Part shown: in pieces, positions 24,446 to 37,537 of the stretch
Layout of the letters: each line of letters opens with the position of its first letter
How positions within the stretch are numbered: position 1 is the first letter of the stretch
Source of the DNA: Cunninghamia lanceolata
Taxonomy: Eukaryota > Streptophyta > Pinopsida > Cupressales > Cupressaceae
Length of the DNA stretch: 64,000 nucleotides
Reading direction: 5' to 3'
NCBI GenBank assembly: GCA_027924645.1
Contig: BSBN01000781.1
Location: forward strand, 3,162,001-3,226,000
Translations under genes and position numbers: made by a program
The notes under the pieces: generated by a model
What the model was told of the DNA's origin: nothing
Databases searched by the model: none
What the model saw: only the letters and a program-made list of their open reading frames with translations

Positions 24446-25430
24446 TTCTAGATTTGTTTCCTATCTCTGATTCATCATCTGTTACTCCTTCATTATCATC
24501 ATCTTCATGAACGTAGTAACAATTCTTTTGGAACCTTGGCTTGTTAGGATTTGGCCTTGAAAATCTATCCAGACACCTTGAGGCAAAATGACCAATCTTA
24601 TTGTAGTTAAAACACTTAAAAGGCAATTTCCCTTCATACTTACTAGATCCTCTTGGCAGTCTTTTTGCAATAAGAGCTTCAAGTTCTGTAGTTTCAGCTT
24701 CTTCTTCTTCCAAGTCTTTTCTTGCTTTTTCATACCATGATAGATTCCTTGAGGAGTTCTCTCCCAAATCAAACCTTTGTTTACCTTTTATAGAGGCACT
24801 GGGTTTGAATGTTGATTCAGTCTTTGGGGGGGCATCTCCAAACTCAGTCATTTCAAATGTAGCCAGTTTACCAACCAATTGATCTCTTGTGATAGTTGTA
24901 TGGGCTTTGAATTCTTCAATGGCAGCACCTTTAATTTTATAAGAAGTAGGAAGGGATCTAAGAACTTTGCCAACAATCTCATCTTCATCCAAGACTCCAC
25001 CAACACATCTAATGCCATAGACAATCTCATTTACTCTTGGCATAAAAGTGGTGATATTTTCATCTTCTCTCATCTTTAGATTTTCAAATTTCCCTTTCAG
25101 ACTCTATAACCTTGTACACTTAACATACTTGTCTCCTTCATGTAGAAGTTCCAGTTTTTCCCAAATCTCAAAAGCAGTTGGTAGATCAACAACATTTGAA
25201 AGCTCTGAATCAAATTATGCACTTAGAAGAGCCTCTATAGTCCGTAGATTGTTTTCAGCATATGTGATTTCATTTTGGGTTTTTGGGCCACCCTGTGGAG
25301 GAGTATACTTTGTTGAATCCATGTGCTAGTACTGCATTCCCATACATTGAAAGTGACATTTTATGTGACTTGTCCAAAGATTAAAATTGGTTCCATCAAA
25401 CTTCAAACTATCCTTCTTGTAGGATGACAT
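24336..25430 (-). pseudogene. Copia D gag
   Basis: Starts at the ATG at 25430 (MSSYKKDSLKFDGTNFN-type start). It is broken near 25320 (TAG), in the SDSELS region (TTA to TAA) and at VKCTRL (CAG to TAG versus C), then open from 25073. It carries the UBN2-type core and one knuckle, CFNYNKIGHFASRC, in which the second Cys is Tyr. After KEEDP the frame continues to VAQIEEKG and is separated from the protease frame by a one-base slip in an A-rich run near 24340. C carries a substitution at the same knuckle Cys (Phe), so this position may already have been lost in their common ancestor. Confidence 0.85.
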
Positions 25431-25473
25431 CCTGGATCTCCTCAAGTGGTTAAGCTTTGTTTAGAGGAACTTG

Positions 25474-25485
25474 GCTCTGATACCA
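25474..25485 (-). promoter_or_regulatory. Primer binding site of Copia D
   Basis: Minus strand TGGTATCAGAGC, intact, two bases inside the LTR (25488). Confidence 0.88.
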
Positions 25486-25487
25486 AT

Positions 25488-26731
25488 TGTTAGATTTAGG
25501 ATAGACAACTGAGATGGGGGGGTGAATCAATTGTCCAAAACTTTCTTCTAATTTAAACATTTAAATCCACTTTGTAATTCAGTAGCATAATAATTCAATC
25601 ATGAAAATACAATGCATTTAAACCAAGAGCAACAACACATCAACACATAAGACACCAAGATTTTGACATGGAAAACCCAGTTAAGGGACACCACGGGGTG
25701 ATTAACCCAAGATTGTATTCTCTGTTAGAAGAATAGAAAGAACAAAATGGCACATGCCAATTAGGGCTCACTGCCCGAGCACATTGCTCACAATAGGCTC
25801 ACTGCCTACAAGAGACACACTGTCTACAAAATGATAAATATCACATACATGAACTGGAGAATAGCATCTTCACCATGCTTGAATCAGTTCCATTTAAGCC
25901 TAATACTTCTGCTCTGCCTTTCGCTCTCCTCTTCGCTACCACACTCTCATCTCCACTAGATACACTTTGAAATGACTTCACAATTCCTTATTTATACAAG
26001 ACATCGACTTAGGAATAATCATCTAAGTCGGCAAACATCTACAAAAACATCTGCAGGATGAGTAACTCATCTGGTCAACCAGTCTAAGGAAGAAGACCTT
26101 CATCTGGAAGTAATTCTTCAAATAAGAGCTTAAACTCCAATGTGAACTACCAACACGAACTGGACATGAACCAAAGACCTCCACAAGCTTTCCTGAATCA
26201 CCAAGAACATCCACACTTCATCTTCTTATTGAAATCCTTCTTTCCTCCATCTGAAACCTCAAGAACATAGTTTGTCATCACTGTCACAAAGGAATAGATG
26301 CTTGTAGACCTCCAAACCATGAACCAATCAATTTGGCACATCACAAAGACTTCCTAAACACTCCATCAAATCCATAGAATAGGATAATGCATTTTCAGAG
26401 CTCACCAGACCTATCTGTATCACTTTGTCACCTCTCAACACCTACCGGAACTAGTTTTACTTGAGCGACCACAACTTCAAATCTTCATGCAGACCTCTGA
26501 AATCTTTACTGGATCATCTTAAGACACATATCTACAAACCCTTTAAACCACATCCTCTGATCGTCATCTTAACTTGGACTTTTACCTTACTATCTTCATT
26601 GTTCTTCACTGTTCCTGATATGACCAATTTTCTCAATATCCTCAGCAAACAGATCATCCAATCCTTATCATTAATGCAACAGAAGTATGTTGACATCAAT
26701 GACAACATCGGTTAGGCCCATACTTGTAATA
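25488..26731 (-). repeat. 5' LTR of Copia D
   Basis: Inner end tgttagatttagg at 25488; outer end at 26731, followed by the target duplication gaagt. Minus-strand TATA at 25989-25996. U5 hairpin arms at 25504-25512 and 25527-25535, with one mismatch. Confidence 0.88.
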
Positions 26732-26736
26732 GAAGT

Positions 26737-28750
26737 ATGGAGTCAGCCTATACTATGGCCACAGACTCATCGTTATACTATTAAAACAGTATTCTAAACT
26801 CCCTTAGACCTATCAGCTTCAATGGGAAAGATAAGAACTATTACAACAATGTTATCAAATGTTTAGCCTCAAAGGCCTAGACATAGTTGTTAATTAACTC
26901 TTTCTATCATCTATATAATAACACAGTTGAATATGCCACATCATATGTTGAATTCAAAATCAAGAATCTAATTAAACTTCATTGTAGCTATATGCCATAT
27001 AACAATAGTTTACCAGATGTACCTGTTGAATCGACACCACCCTAGAATCTTGAGCCTGTTGTAGAGTTTCCTCAACATCTATAGACTATAGTCCCTTTAG
27101 ACTCTTCTCTACGTTCCTTGCTTAACCGTGGCTTTTGTTTTTGTTTGTTCTTCCTATTGATGGTGGTTTTAGCACACAACAATGAAGGTATGATTGCTGG
27201 TATCACACCTCTCTTGAAAATGGTCTCCTATCCAAGATAGGACTGCCCTAAGGATAATACAGCTAGGTCTTATCTTTCTTTGAATCACTCAATGGTATGT
27301 CTAGCTGTGCCAACAAGGGGTCTTACATGAACTGTAGGGTTTATGAAATATGACAGCAATGCAAGTGTAGAAACCCTAGATGGTTCAGATTGTGAAGTCT
27401 GAAATTTTAGCAGATGGGCAATGTGATGCTGCTCGGATCCTAAGTCTACCTAAAGAAAATGCAAAAGGAAAGAGAGAGAGAGAAGGGATAAGAGATCCTA
27501 AGTAATAGTCACAATGGGGTAAAATGTTGCAAATAGACAAATACTTATAATAAGCCATTCCTTGTTTCACTAGGATGGGAAACCCACAATGTTGTAAGAA
27601 ATGATGCAATCTCCAAAGGATCCTTATGATTTTCAAATTTCATTCACTCATTAAAGACCTGGACAATGGTACAACTTAATTAGTGGAATGCAACTAAACT
27701 GCATTCAATGACAAGGCCCAGGCTAACTATACACATCAACTTACAATCAACAAGCACTAATAGTATGGACCAAAGCATTCATCAGATATCTTAACATTTA
27801 CCCATCATTGCAAAAGCACAACTAATTAAATTCATATTGATATGAACCATGAAAACCAAAATGAGACAACACATAAACACAAATTCCCAACAACCTGCAA
27901 ACCTTGCTTTGTATTGACTGTATTTTGTTGGAGTCTCAGCAATTCATTATCAAATCCTACTTGTTACAATGAGAGAATGATGACCCTTTTATAGACAAGG
28001 CACCATACCGAGTTTTTCAATGGACGATGGAGATTAACTCAATACTAAGGGTCCAAATTACATGGAATATAATGAGATACATTAGTTTGTTGCATTTTTG
28101 GATTTGTTTTTGTGCTTTAGGAAAAAGATAAAGTATAGCTTGCAAATATGTTGAATCTGGACAAAATGGATACCCATTCGGTTGTACATGATGAAAAGTC
28201 AATTTTCAAGGCCTATTAAAGACAACATAGAGTCACATGACACTTGAAACTTGAGCTAATGTGGATTCATGAGATTCCAAGTGCTAACTAGATCAAGTGG
28301 TATATTTGGCACATTTTGGTGAAAGTGTATCCAATTAGATGCTTGCTGGATCAACATTGCATTGACTAGATGACTGGGCAGCAATGAACATGTCTTATGC
28401 ATTGAACTGGATCTATAGGAACAACAGTGATGTAGGCATGATATTCAATATCTTCAAGCTCCTAAAGCCTATCTCCATCATCTTGGACATCATACTGACT
28501 TTATTTTGCATGTGCAGCAGCAATTTGGTTGATAGAATGTTGATTCTGCATCTCTGGGTCAATAAGGTATCTTCGTATGTTCACCTTCCAAGATAGCTTC
28601 AACAAGCTCCTGTGTCCTCCAATACCAAAAACCAATCAAGGCCAAGCATCAATTTCATCATAAAAGGTCATTTCCCATCATTTTGAATCAAAATATGTCC
28701 ATTTGCAGCCACAGATTAGTCTAGGACAACTCATTATCAATGCTGCATCT
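26737..28750. other. Unassigned sequence between Copia D and element F
   Basis: No open frame with a recognisable motif. A short GA run lies near 27470. The last five bases, catct (28746-28750), are the expected left target-duplication half for F. Confidence 0.4.
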
Positions 28751-29701
28751 TGTTGATCATGATGTTAGTCATAAACAAACATAGAATAAAAGTACACATT
28801 AACCTTTATTCATCTTGAAAGATATAATGAATTTAGGGAGTTTATGATCTCAAGTCTCCGTCGATTAGGTCTTAATCTTCTGACGTTACTCAGAGGTTGA
28901 TGTGTGTTGTTGTTTCCATTTGGGGCCTTACGTAGATCTCATCAGTAAGATGATGTTTACTGTAATGATGCTACACAGAGAGTTATTCCTACATAGGATA
29001 TACTTCAAATATTGTGTCTATCTTTAAATCTTTGCATGATATTTGTCATTTTGACATGCTTTAACCTCAAATATGTTGAATATGTTCAGTTATCTATGGG
29101 ATGTTTGCATATTTGTATTATTTGCTTAAGATTATCAATTATTTGCAATTGTGATGATGAAATGCTCTGAAATTGAAAGAAATACTTCAAATTAATGTTG
29201 AATTTGCAGCTATTGATCCACATACACACTTGATACTGTCACTAGGACAAGAAATCAAACCATATGTTCACCAGGATATTCCACAGCTAGATACAGTTGA
29301 TGCAAACTTTAGAGGATGGTGAATGAAAACAATACATGCAACATGATGAGCACTCCAAGGGACGCAGCAAATCAAAGCACATATTAGAATTCAGATGTAG
29401 ATTACTCAAGATTTATGAAGATTTGTAATCAAAATGCTCTTCTCTTTCATTAAGTATGCAAAAGACATGTACATATACAATAGCTTTGAAATGAGTCCTG
29501 AATACTTCAACAAACAGATTTCAATTAAGTTTCGAATCTTTAAAAATGAGGCATCCTTGCACCTTTTATAAAATAAGATGAGGGAGCGGTTACAATTGCT
29601 CTACAATCGCAATTTGTCTATTGAAATCTACGGTTTACATTCCATTGACTAAGTTAATCTTTCCACATGGCACAGGTTGCCAGCTGGCAACCGTCTAAAC
29701 A
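28751..29701 (-). repeat. 3' LTR of element F
   Basis: Sense start TGTTTAGACGG at 29701, preceded by GAAAGTATAGG as a weak polypurine tract; sense end ATGATCAACA at 28751. The TGTT...AACA ends support these borders. TTTTATAAAAG on the minus strand (about 29573-29584) is a likely TATA box. The left border is set by the loss of similarity with 53540. The right border is inferred from the terminal motif, because both copies continue into the same ORF4 sequence. Confidence 0.75.
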
Positions 29702-29740
29702 ACCTATACTTTCATAAGTATCTGATGAATATATTCCCTT

Positions 29741-31888
29741 TTATGATGTATCCTCATCAGGTTCTTTCTCATCATTATCACTTTCACTGCTCTCGCTATC
29801 TTCATCATCATGATGATTGTCCTCTTGAATATGGACCTGCATAGCTGTCCTTATATTCTCATATGCTTGCACTACTTTCTCCAATTCTCTGCCATCTTGA
29901 GTTCTTGCTTTGGTGATGGCATGTTTATGCACCTGATATTTGTTCTGGAGAGATTCCAACTTACTCCTCATGCTATTGGATGTTTCATTATAGTCTTCCA
30001 CCTTGACCTTTATTCTCATTACTTTATCCAGCACTTCTTCTGTCAGGTGGTTGAGAGGGTCCTCAGCAACTAGTTGGAAATTACTATGTAGAGCCTTGAT
30101 GACAAAATCTTCATCCTAATTTTCTATCTTTCCTTCTGCATCTCCTTCCACTATTTCCAAAACTTTAGCCTCATGGGACATCATATCATGTAGCTTCATG
30201 CTGATGTTCCGTAGTTTACTATTGCATCTTTTGAGTACATCACATTCAAATCTGACATCCTTATTCCAGATATCCATCAATAGGGCTGTGTTATTATTTA
30301 GTACTTGATTCTTTATTAGAATCTGTGGATCAATCTTCTTCATTTTGTCCAAAATGTTCATGATCTTCTCTAATTGAAATGACCTCCTGCCGATCTCCAT
30401 CTGCAGTTTATCTACTTTTCTCCTAGAGGTGTCCAAAGAATTCCACCTCTTCAAAGAGGCCTTTGCCACTTCCTCAGCTCCATCGAGCACGGATGTCATC
30501 CATTTCAACATTATTGTTGATTCATGCTTCATGAGGTTTAACTTGTTAACCTCCTCCTAAGAAATAGCAGTCAATGGGACTACATGATCAGTTGACGTAT
30601 CGTCAGGGTTAACTAACCCTCTTATATATGCATGCAGCTGAGCAATGTGCTCTTTATGCTACTTATTCTTTTCTTTCTCCCTTTTCACCCTTTGGGTTAA
30701 TGAATCAATAATGTCCTTCCCTTCTTGGCTCTCTTGATCCTCATTAGCAAACCCAAGATCAACTGTGCTAATCTGGAATTCATCTAGAGCAATCTTACCC
30801 TTTTCTTTATCCACAGTAGGGAGTGCTAACTGTGCAGTCCTCCTGCCTGTCACAGGATCCCTTCTTATTGCAGAAGTTAATCTTGCCTTCCTCTTAGGCT
30901 TTATTAATGTTTCTGAAAACAATGTAGACACATCAAATTCTTGTGCCTCTATACCTGGTTCTGTACCAATTTCTTTCTTGAGCCACGAAGGAACTTGATC
31001 TTTTAGTTGTTGGTCTCCATCACCATCATGATGATCACTCTGATCTCTGGTATCCACCATCATGTTCGATGGGGAGGGTGATCTCCTTATTTCTTCCTCA
31101 TGATGCTCCTCATGAGGGTGATCTTTGGGTATATCCTCCTGTTGAGGAATTTCCTGTTCTAGAGGGTGATCTTGTTGATCATCTGCATGTTTATCACGAT
31201 CTTGATCCTGTACTTCCTCCATGGGTATCTTATCTACCTTAGGTTCTTCCAGCTTATCTACAACTATAACTTGCTCTAGACCTGTATTAACTACCTCTTG
31301 AGCCTTATGGTCATCAGGACCTAATATTTCTTTATCTTCCTTGTCTCTTGGTGAGACGTCTACTGTCTTGGGCTTAGCTGATGTATCATGCTGTTGTTGA
31401 CCCATACTTAGAGCTTTCTTCTCCATTTCTTTCTGTTTGATTTCTTTAATATTTTGTATTTCCTCTGGTGCACCTACCATATGCCTAGGATCTACATCCT
31501 CTACATATGTCAGATCTATAACTGCAGGATTTGTTACCTGATCGACTAAGGTATCCAGCCCTATTTGCTGTTTGATATGTTCCGGGATCTTTTCCTTTTC
31601 TTGCTCTATTTGCTTCATCTCTTCTAATACTTCCTGAACTGATGGGATCTCATATGGAGCTATCCGGGTACCTGCAACAAGGGTTTCTATTTTTTGTGAA
31701 GCTACATCCTTCACTAACTCATCATCAGATAAGTCAACTGTCTCATCTAATGAAACTTGACCACTTTGTACTGCCTTAGAGGTCTCTTTCATTTGCTCTT
31801 CTAGTTGTTCTGTCTTGAACTTTACAATAGTGGGAAGTGGAACATTGATGCAGAGGTTAAGGTAAGGTTGTAGTAGAAGTTCACTCAA
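29741..31888 (-). pseudogene. ORF4 of element F (acidic linker plus coiled coil)
   Basis: One frame of about 716 codons, interrupted by stops at 30659 (TAG), near 30555 (TAG) and 30116 (TAG). The N-terminal 409 codons (31888-30659) are rich in Glu, Gln, Asp and His, with DHPLEQEIPQQEDIPKDHP-type low complexity and a basic patch KPKRKARLTSAIRRDP. The middle (30532-30116) is strongly helical with heptads and looks like a coiled coil. The C-terminus ends in an acidic Ser/Asp/Glu tail. The sister copy G has CAG at the first and third stop positions, so the ancestral frame was open. No signal peptide or membrane segment is visible, so I do not call it env. Function unknown. Confidence 0.7.
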
Positions 31889-33573
31889 TGAACTTAGGTC
31901 ACTTCCCTCAAGAGGTTAACAATAGTGTTTGTGAAGACAAAGCCTACACAAGGCTATTACAGAGATTGACCTAGCCTAGGATCACTATCCAATGTCCTCC
32001 TCTCAGGCTACCCACTTCTCAATTTGGAGAGTCATTGCTCCATCCAACCTACTTGTACAATACACCCTTTCAAGGACTCACAACCTGTTACCACACCTCT
32101 ACTAATAGTAATCACACTTACTTGTCATGACAGTCATGAGATCTCAGACATAAAGATCACTTCCTGCCTTCTCTAGACAAATAACAGTGGTAGCAATCAG
32201 ACTGTTTTAGACAGTGTTTGGAATAAGGATTAACCCTTATAGAATTGGTTCAACATCTCAAAACTTCAAAGGACCATCAATATCACATGCATACTAAACA
32301 CTAGATATGAAATACCAACCATTTACTCATATGTAGGCCCACACTGTGATTAAAGGTAGAGGACAGCAATTTGCTAGGTGATTGTCCTATGATAGTTTCA
32401 ACATGACAGTTTCAACATTTATGAATAAAAAAACCAATACCAACTCCTTAACACCAAGGATCTCCACATAGCATAACATACACCTACCCTAGGTCATGAA
32501 ATCACTGACAATTACCATACTTTTGTATTTATTATGACAGAAAGACCATGACTATCAATGACTGTCCTAAGAAAACAACATTCTTATGAGGGTTAACTTA
32601 GTAGACAAGGAGATGGTTAAGTCCATCTTATATGTTTATGCTTACACAAGTCCAACACCACTCAATCCATATTCAAATGCTCTTCAAGAAAATGTACTTG
32701 CATCCACACATGTGTATCCATACCGTACTGTAGGTGCATGAAAACAGTAAACTATTTTTTCTTAAAAAACCAAGGCCTAAATTGGAAGAAATGGAAAAGG
32801 ACATGCATCCATGATCCATGCATGAGATCCACCAAGTCTTTTAATAGTCAATCTCCACTAACAAACACAAATTCCAACTTGAATTTGTCAAAACAAATTG
32901 CTGTCTTTGCTGTCATAATACAACCACCTTTGATTTCTCAACTAGTAACTAATGATACTAGTTAGATGCATGCCTCATACCCTGCAGAGAAGGAGTTAAA
33001 CTGCCCATCATACAAAAACATTAAACCTACTTTATCTTCCTCCATCCCACCTAGAAATGGGTGTCCATCATCAGAGGGCAGAGGAAGAATTAAACATTTT
33101 ATCAACAAACCCTAGCAATGGAGGGTTAGAAACCAATCTGCAGATAATGGAATCAAACAACACAATGTAAATGTTTCAAAAGCTAAAAACCACTTCAAAT
33201 GAAAGGTAATTCAATCCATTCTAATGATTCTCAGACCATGATTCCTCTACAGGCCGTACCAGTCGTACAAGGTGCTGTTTTCACAAAAAAACATAAAAAA
33301 CACAGTTTTTCTTAAAAGAAACTCCTCCTTTCTATATTATATTTGGCATGTTTTACAAACTGATGTTTATAGGAAGTTTATAAAACTCTTACACTTCCTA
33401 TTTGTCCATACAACTGCCTAGGAAGGTAGAAAATCAATGGAAAAGGCAGTTTTTTTCATAAAGAATAAGTTTCTAAAGTGAAAACCTCCTAGAAAATAGG
33501 TCTAAGATAACTCCAAATTAGACTAGTCAAACAAATGACTAAGTCTTTTATTTCAACACATCAAAAATGGCTT
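31889..33573 (-). other. Non-coding stretch between ORF3 and ORF4 of F
   Basis: About 1.7 kb without a sustained frame. The flanking ORFs have similar composition (Lys/Glu-rich linker on each side), so this may be an intron within one accessory gene or an untranslated spacer. I could not fix splice sites by eye. Confidence 0.4.
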
Positions 33574-35815
33574 TCAAAGCCTTAGAGGTAAATAACTAAC
33601 ATGAAATTTAACTAGAAAATGACACAAAACTGAGCTCTTGTACCAAACGTTGTGCTGCAATTCCTTGTTGAATGCTTCCCCACCTGCTCCCCTCAACATT
33701 ATGGGAGTTTGTCTTATTTCACCTCTTATAGAAGTCCTTGGTTTCTTAGGTGTAGTTGCTATCACCTGAGGCGCTTTTCTTTTCCTTGTGAAGGATATGG
33801 GGCCTTCCTCTTCTTCATATTCTTCTTCAAGAGGAATATCCTCTTCCGTTTGTTTTTGTGAAGCTTGACCTTCTTCGTAGGTCCCAGCAACCATCACATT
33901 AGCCTTTTGGATTTTCCTAGACTTTTGCTTATCCAATGGAGGAAGCACAGATGATGCTGAAGCCTGGCCTGCAGTGATGCTTCTCCTGATGCTGCCGCTT
34001 CCTTAGTTGTGGCTATTATTCTCTCAATGATGACCCCTTTGAGTTCCTCTGCAGTTTTCTTGCCTCTAGGAGGTCTTTTGCTCTGTTTTTGCTGGGTGGC
34101 AACTTGTCTCCATTGGATTTCCTCTTCTCATTTAAGAAATCATCATACTCATCAGCAGAGAGCTCTTGTCCTTTCTTTTTGTTATCTACTGTGAGGGCCA
34201 TACCTTTTTTCTTTAGTAGATCTACCTGCTCATCTACCCAAGCTTGGGTTAGTTGTAATACCCTGCCTGTGAATGGATCCAAGGAGATGTCCTCCTGCAT
34301 TGTAAGATCTGGGGCTGATATGGTATCGTTGTATATCTTCTTCTCTTCATATTCATCAGCCATTATCCTTCCATCATCTTTCTTCAGTTGTGCTAGGATG
34401 GAGATGCAATCAAAGGTCCTGATTTGGTTAAGTGTTAACCTTTGGTATCTTCTTCTTCGAGCTTCAGCCTCATTCTCGCAATCTGCCCAAAAATCCTCAA
34501 GGTTCCTTTGATGAATGGGTTGTCCCATGATCTTCTGCATCCTTCCATAAGGATCATATGGCCTTACTAATGGAAAAGGCTGGAAGTTCATCATACTTAA
34601 GCCACCTATGGCTTTCTTAATATTTTCACTGTCTGGGCACATATACCAGCTAATTGTTACTAGAAATATTACTAGAGGAAGATTGTTATTAGCTTTATAA
34701 GCATCCAGTATTGTTACAACCTGCCTCATGAACTCCATTAACACTACAACATTAGTTGGATATCTTGGGAGCATGAGAGGGTGCCCTGTAAATCCTTCAA
34801 TCTTGATGTAGGAGAAAGTGGCAAATTGGATAAACTAGGCTCCATGCCTGTAGATAACTTCCTGAGCTTCCATGCTCAGTCTCTTAGTTCTGTCCTCCTC
34901 CATGGTCCTTACTAGATGCATTGAGAATGCATCATTCACCAATTTATAATCCTGGAGGTAGTTAACTCTTTGTAACTGGGGGTAGTGGTCCCAGATGTGT
35001 GCATCATTGGTAGTGCCACCAATCTTCCCCTCTGTAGTTAATCCATTAAATGTACCCTTATAGGCACATGCATAAACAATGTATGAGGTCATGTAAAAAG
35101 AACAATCTGGACCTCCCAAATTCATTAGCTACTCATCCAGAGTGTCACTTATCATTTTAGCCCACATTGGCTTGTTTTCTGTGTAAAGGCACATTAGGCT
35201 GACTGCATACATCCAATCCTTAAAACTTCTAGCATCAGGCTGGCCTGTCACTCTGCTCAGCAATGCTATCATGTATTGGTACTCATTATCAAAGTCATAC
35301 TTAGATAAATGTACTGGAAGTTTAGCTGCTACAGGATAGGGACTATTCTTTGCCCTCCATTGATACATCTTCTTCCTGGCAAACTTCTTGTTATTCTCAT
35401 ACTCTACTTCTGATTTCTTCAGATCTATGTTGGCAACCTTCTTGCCCAGTGGCAAACCAAATGTAGCAGCAATACCCTTGATTGACAAGTCAGCATATAT
35501 AAGGCCATGTTTCTCTATCCTCCTGGTTTCTGGGTTATAATTCCTCGCACACTCAATGACCAACTTAGGGGTTTCCATAGAATATGGGAAACCAGTGGCA
35601 CTCCACATTCCTGATACAAAGACTGCATCCAGTAGGGCACTATTATTCTTTTCATCATTCATTTTGACTAACCAGGTAGCCAGATTTGTATTCCCTTGGT
35701 GTGTATCGGTGATGGCACCATATTTGAATTGAACACCATCAGGATGAGCAAACATCAGCTTCAAGAATTTTGCCTCTAACTTAGCCAACCGTTTATTCAC
35801 CATGGATGCCTGCAA
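33574..35815 (-). pseudogene. ORF3 of element F (unknown plant-transposon-type protein)
   Basis: A frame of 600 codons (35815-34016) starting MQASMVNKRLAKLEAKFLK, with TAG stops at 35129 and about 34832 (both in a context expected to be CAG). It is followed after a frameshift near 34000 by a 124-codon basic/acidic segment (33948-33574) with TRKRKAPQ and TPKKPRT, which looks like a nuclear localisation signal. The N-terminal part looks globular and alpha-helical, with HGLIYADLSIKGIAATFGLP. That segment resembles in pattern RPCKITKEAIRAVTGL of ORF2 in element A. The likeness is only a hint of shared ancestry with the loosely defined plant transposon proteins. No catalytic motif recognised. Confidence 0.65.
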
Positions 35816-36349
35816 TTAACACAACCTAGTCTTACAATTGATACATATACAAGCATGCATATACATTGCATATTCATTATTCATCATGTATACTACTGTT
35901 CTTTCCATATTTCAATTTATCCTGACATTTATGATTTGAAATTTCAAACCACAAGACTCCATGATACCTGGATATGCAGAATTTGACAACCAGAGGGTTT
36001 CAATTACTTACCTGACGTGTTTAGCTTCTTAATTATGTTGATATCTCTCTCATGTCCTATTCTGATTCAAGCTCTATGCATCCACAGGTAGCCTTATGAG
36101 GATTGGTAAGCTTGGAACTCTATAAAAACTTATTTTATCACAGGGTAAGTGTGAAATGGCTCTGTAAATCACTTTTAACCCCCTCCACTAAAGCAAATTA
36201 GGGCAACTTAGGGTGAATTAAATTCAACCGCTGATGTTCTCGTATGAAACTTCTAGATCCCACCAAGTGTATGTATTAGGTTCATAATCGGCAGAAACCA
36301 CCTACCATATCTGCGTGCATTTAATGTTATGGTGATGAAGCGTGGGGTG

Positions 36350-36990
36350 ATCTCTGAATATAGGGTGATATTCTAAATATCAGGTGATATTCAAAATATG
36401 ACCCCCTTGGTATAATATGATCATCCATTTAGGTAGAAAGACTGATGTCAAAACATCAGGTTGGGTTGAGAATATCAAGTGTTATTCAAAATATCAGGGA
36501 TGTTTAGAATGTATGTGACATTTATAATATCACCCCCTGGACTAAAGTGACCTCCTGTTAAAATATCGGGGTGACGTCAACAGGATAAAGACTTGGTTCA
36601 TCGTTGTCGCACTATGACGTCATCGTCATGTTATGTAGGAAGGGTCATGCTTGGAAATATACCTCTGCGAGGTAAAAAGATGGTGACGTCATTGGTATGT
36701 TTACTTCTTTGATTATCATGTTTGGATGACATCAGTAGGACATTGGTTCGAGGTGATATTTCAATATAGGTGTGATATTTAAATATCGGGTGATATTTTG
36801 CAACAGACGGATATGACCTTCGCGAAATACATGATGTTGGCATGTCAGGTAGATATCATTATCACATAAATTTGACGTCCGAATGTTCAAAACAAATGAT
36901 TTAATTGGGTGATAATATTAGATCAGGGTGATCTTTTGTTAGATGACTGATGTTGAGAAATATGATCCTCCCCCTGAATATCAGGTTTGA
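36350..36990. repeat. Diverged short repeats built on AATATC / GATATT
   Basis: Recurring units such as gggtgatattctaaatatca and aaatatcaggtgatattc appear at irregular spacing, partly palindromic. They look like degenerate tandem repeats in the untranslated spacer of F. Confidence 0.5.
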
Positions 36991-37537
36991 CTAGATCTTT
37001 GACTCATCATAACTTTTGTTCCTGAAGGAATATCTGGGTGATCCAAAAGGCAAACCTACATGGAATTTTGTACTCTATCTACCCATGAGATTATTGACAT
37101 GAAATGCTAACTTTGAAAACTGACCTCATCATGATGACTTACCCAGTCCCCTTTATGCAGGATCATCTGCATTGACTTACTTTTACTAGACCACCAGCAA
37201 GCAGAAAACACAAGCAAAGCCAAAAAAGTTGGGTCCCTATTTTGTCAAGTCAAAATGGGGCGTGTTGTGTAACCACACAACAACTTGCCACCAAATAAAA
37301 CATCAAAATTCCAATGATTCAAGTGATGTGAACACATTCTACATAGCATTCTAACTCTTTCTAAACATAATCATCATAATCTTTCTGAATGATAAAATTT
37401 TCTCATGGTAACAATGCTAACTAAGGATCAGTAGTGTGCAAATAGTTAATTATCCTCATCTTGAAAGCAAGTTGAAAACATGAGTAACTGTTGTTAAGCT
37501 ACATAGTTGGAGATCATCCCTCATAGCCAACCAGGAT

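Larger units (their letters stand above)
19705..26731 (-). mobile_element. Element D: sirevirus-like Copia retrotransposon
   Basis: Complete, inactive minus-strand copy (7027 bases) of the same family as C, with LTRs of 1247 and 1244 bases and a target duplication gaagt (19700-19704 and 26732-26736). The left outer end has lost three bases (TGGATTC for TGTTAGATT). The right outer end has decayed to taata. The primer site is intact, pol is in one frame with stops, and there are five polypurine tracts. Its orientation opposite to C creates two roughly 7 kb inverted arms separated by about 1.4 kb. Confidence 0.9.

Noticed and set aside
11260..26731. C and D as one inverted duplication
   Set aside because: Each has its own target duplication (caaac, gaagt) and they differ in stops and frameshifts, so they are separate insertions.
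27460..27500. GA microsatellite and nearby frame as a gene or promoter
   Set aside because: Very short run, no coding or core promoter context.
26737..28750. Host gene in the 2 kb between D and F
   Set aside because: No open frame longer than about 83 codons and no motif or exon-like pattern recognised.
29741..35815. Envelope gene in F (Gypsy with env-like ORF after pol)
   Set aside because: No signal peptide, transmembrane segment or fusion motif visible. Composition suggests intracellular or nuclear proteins.
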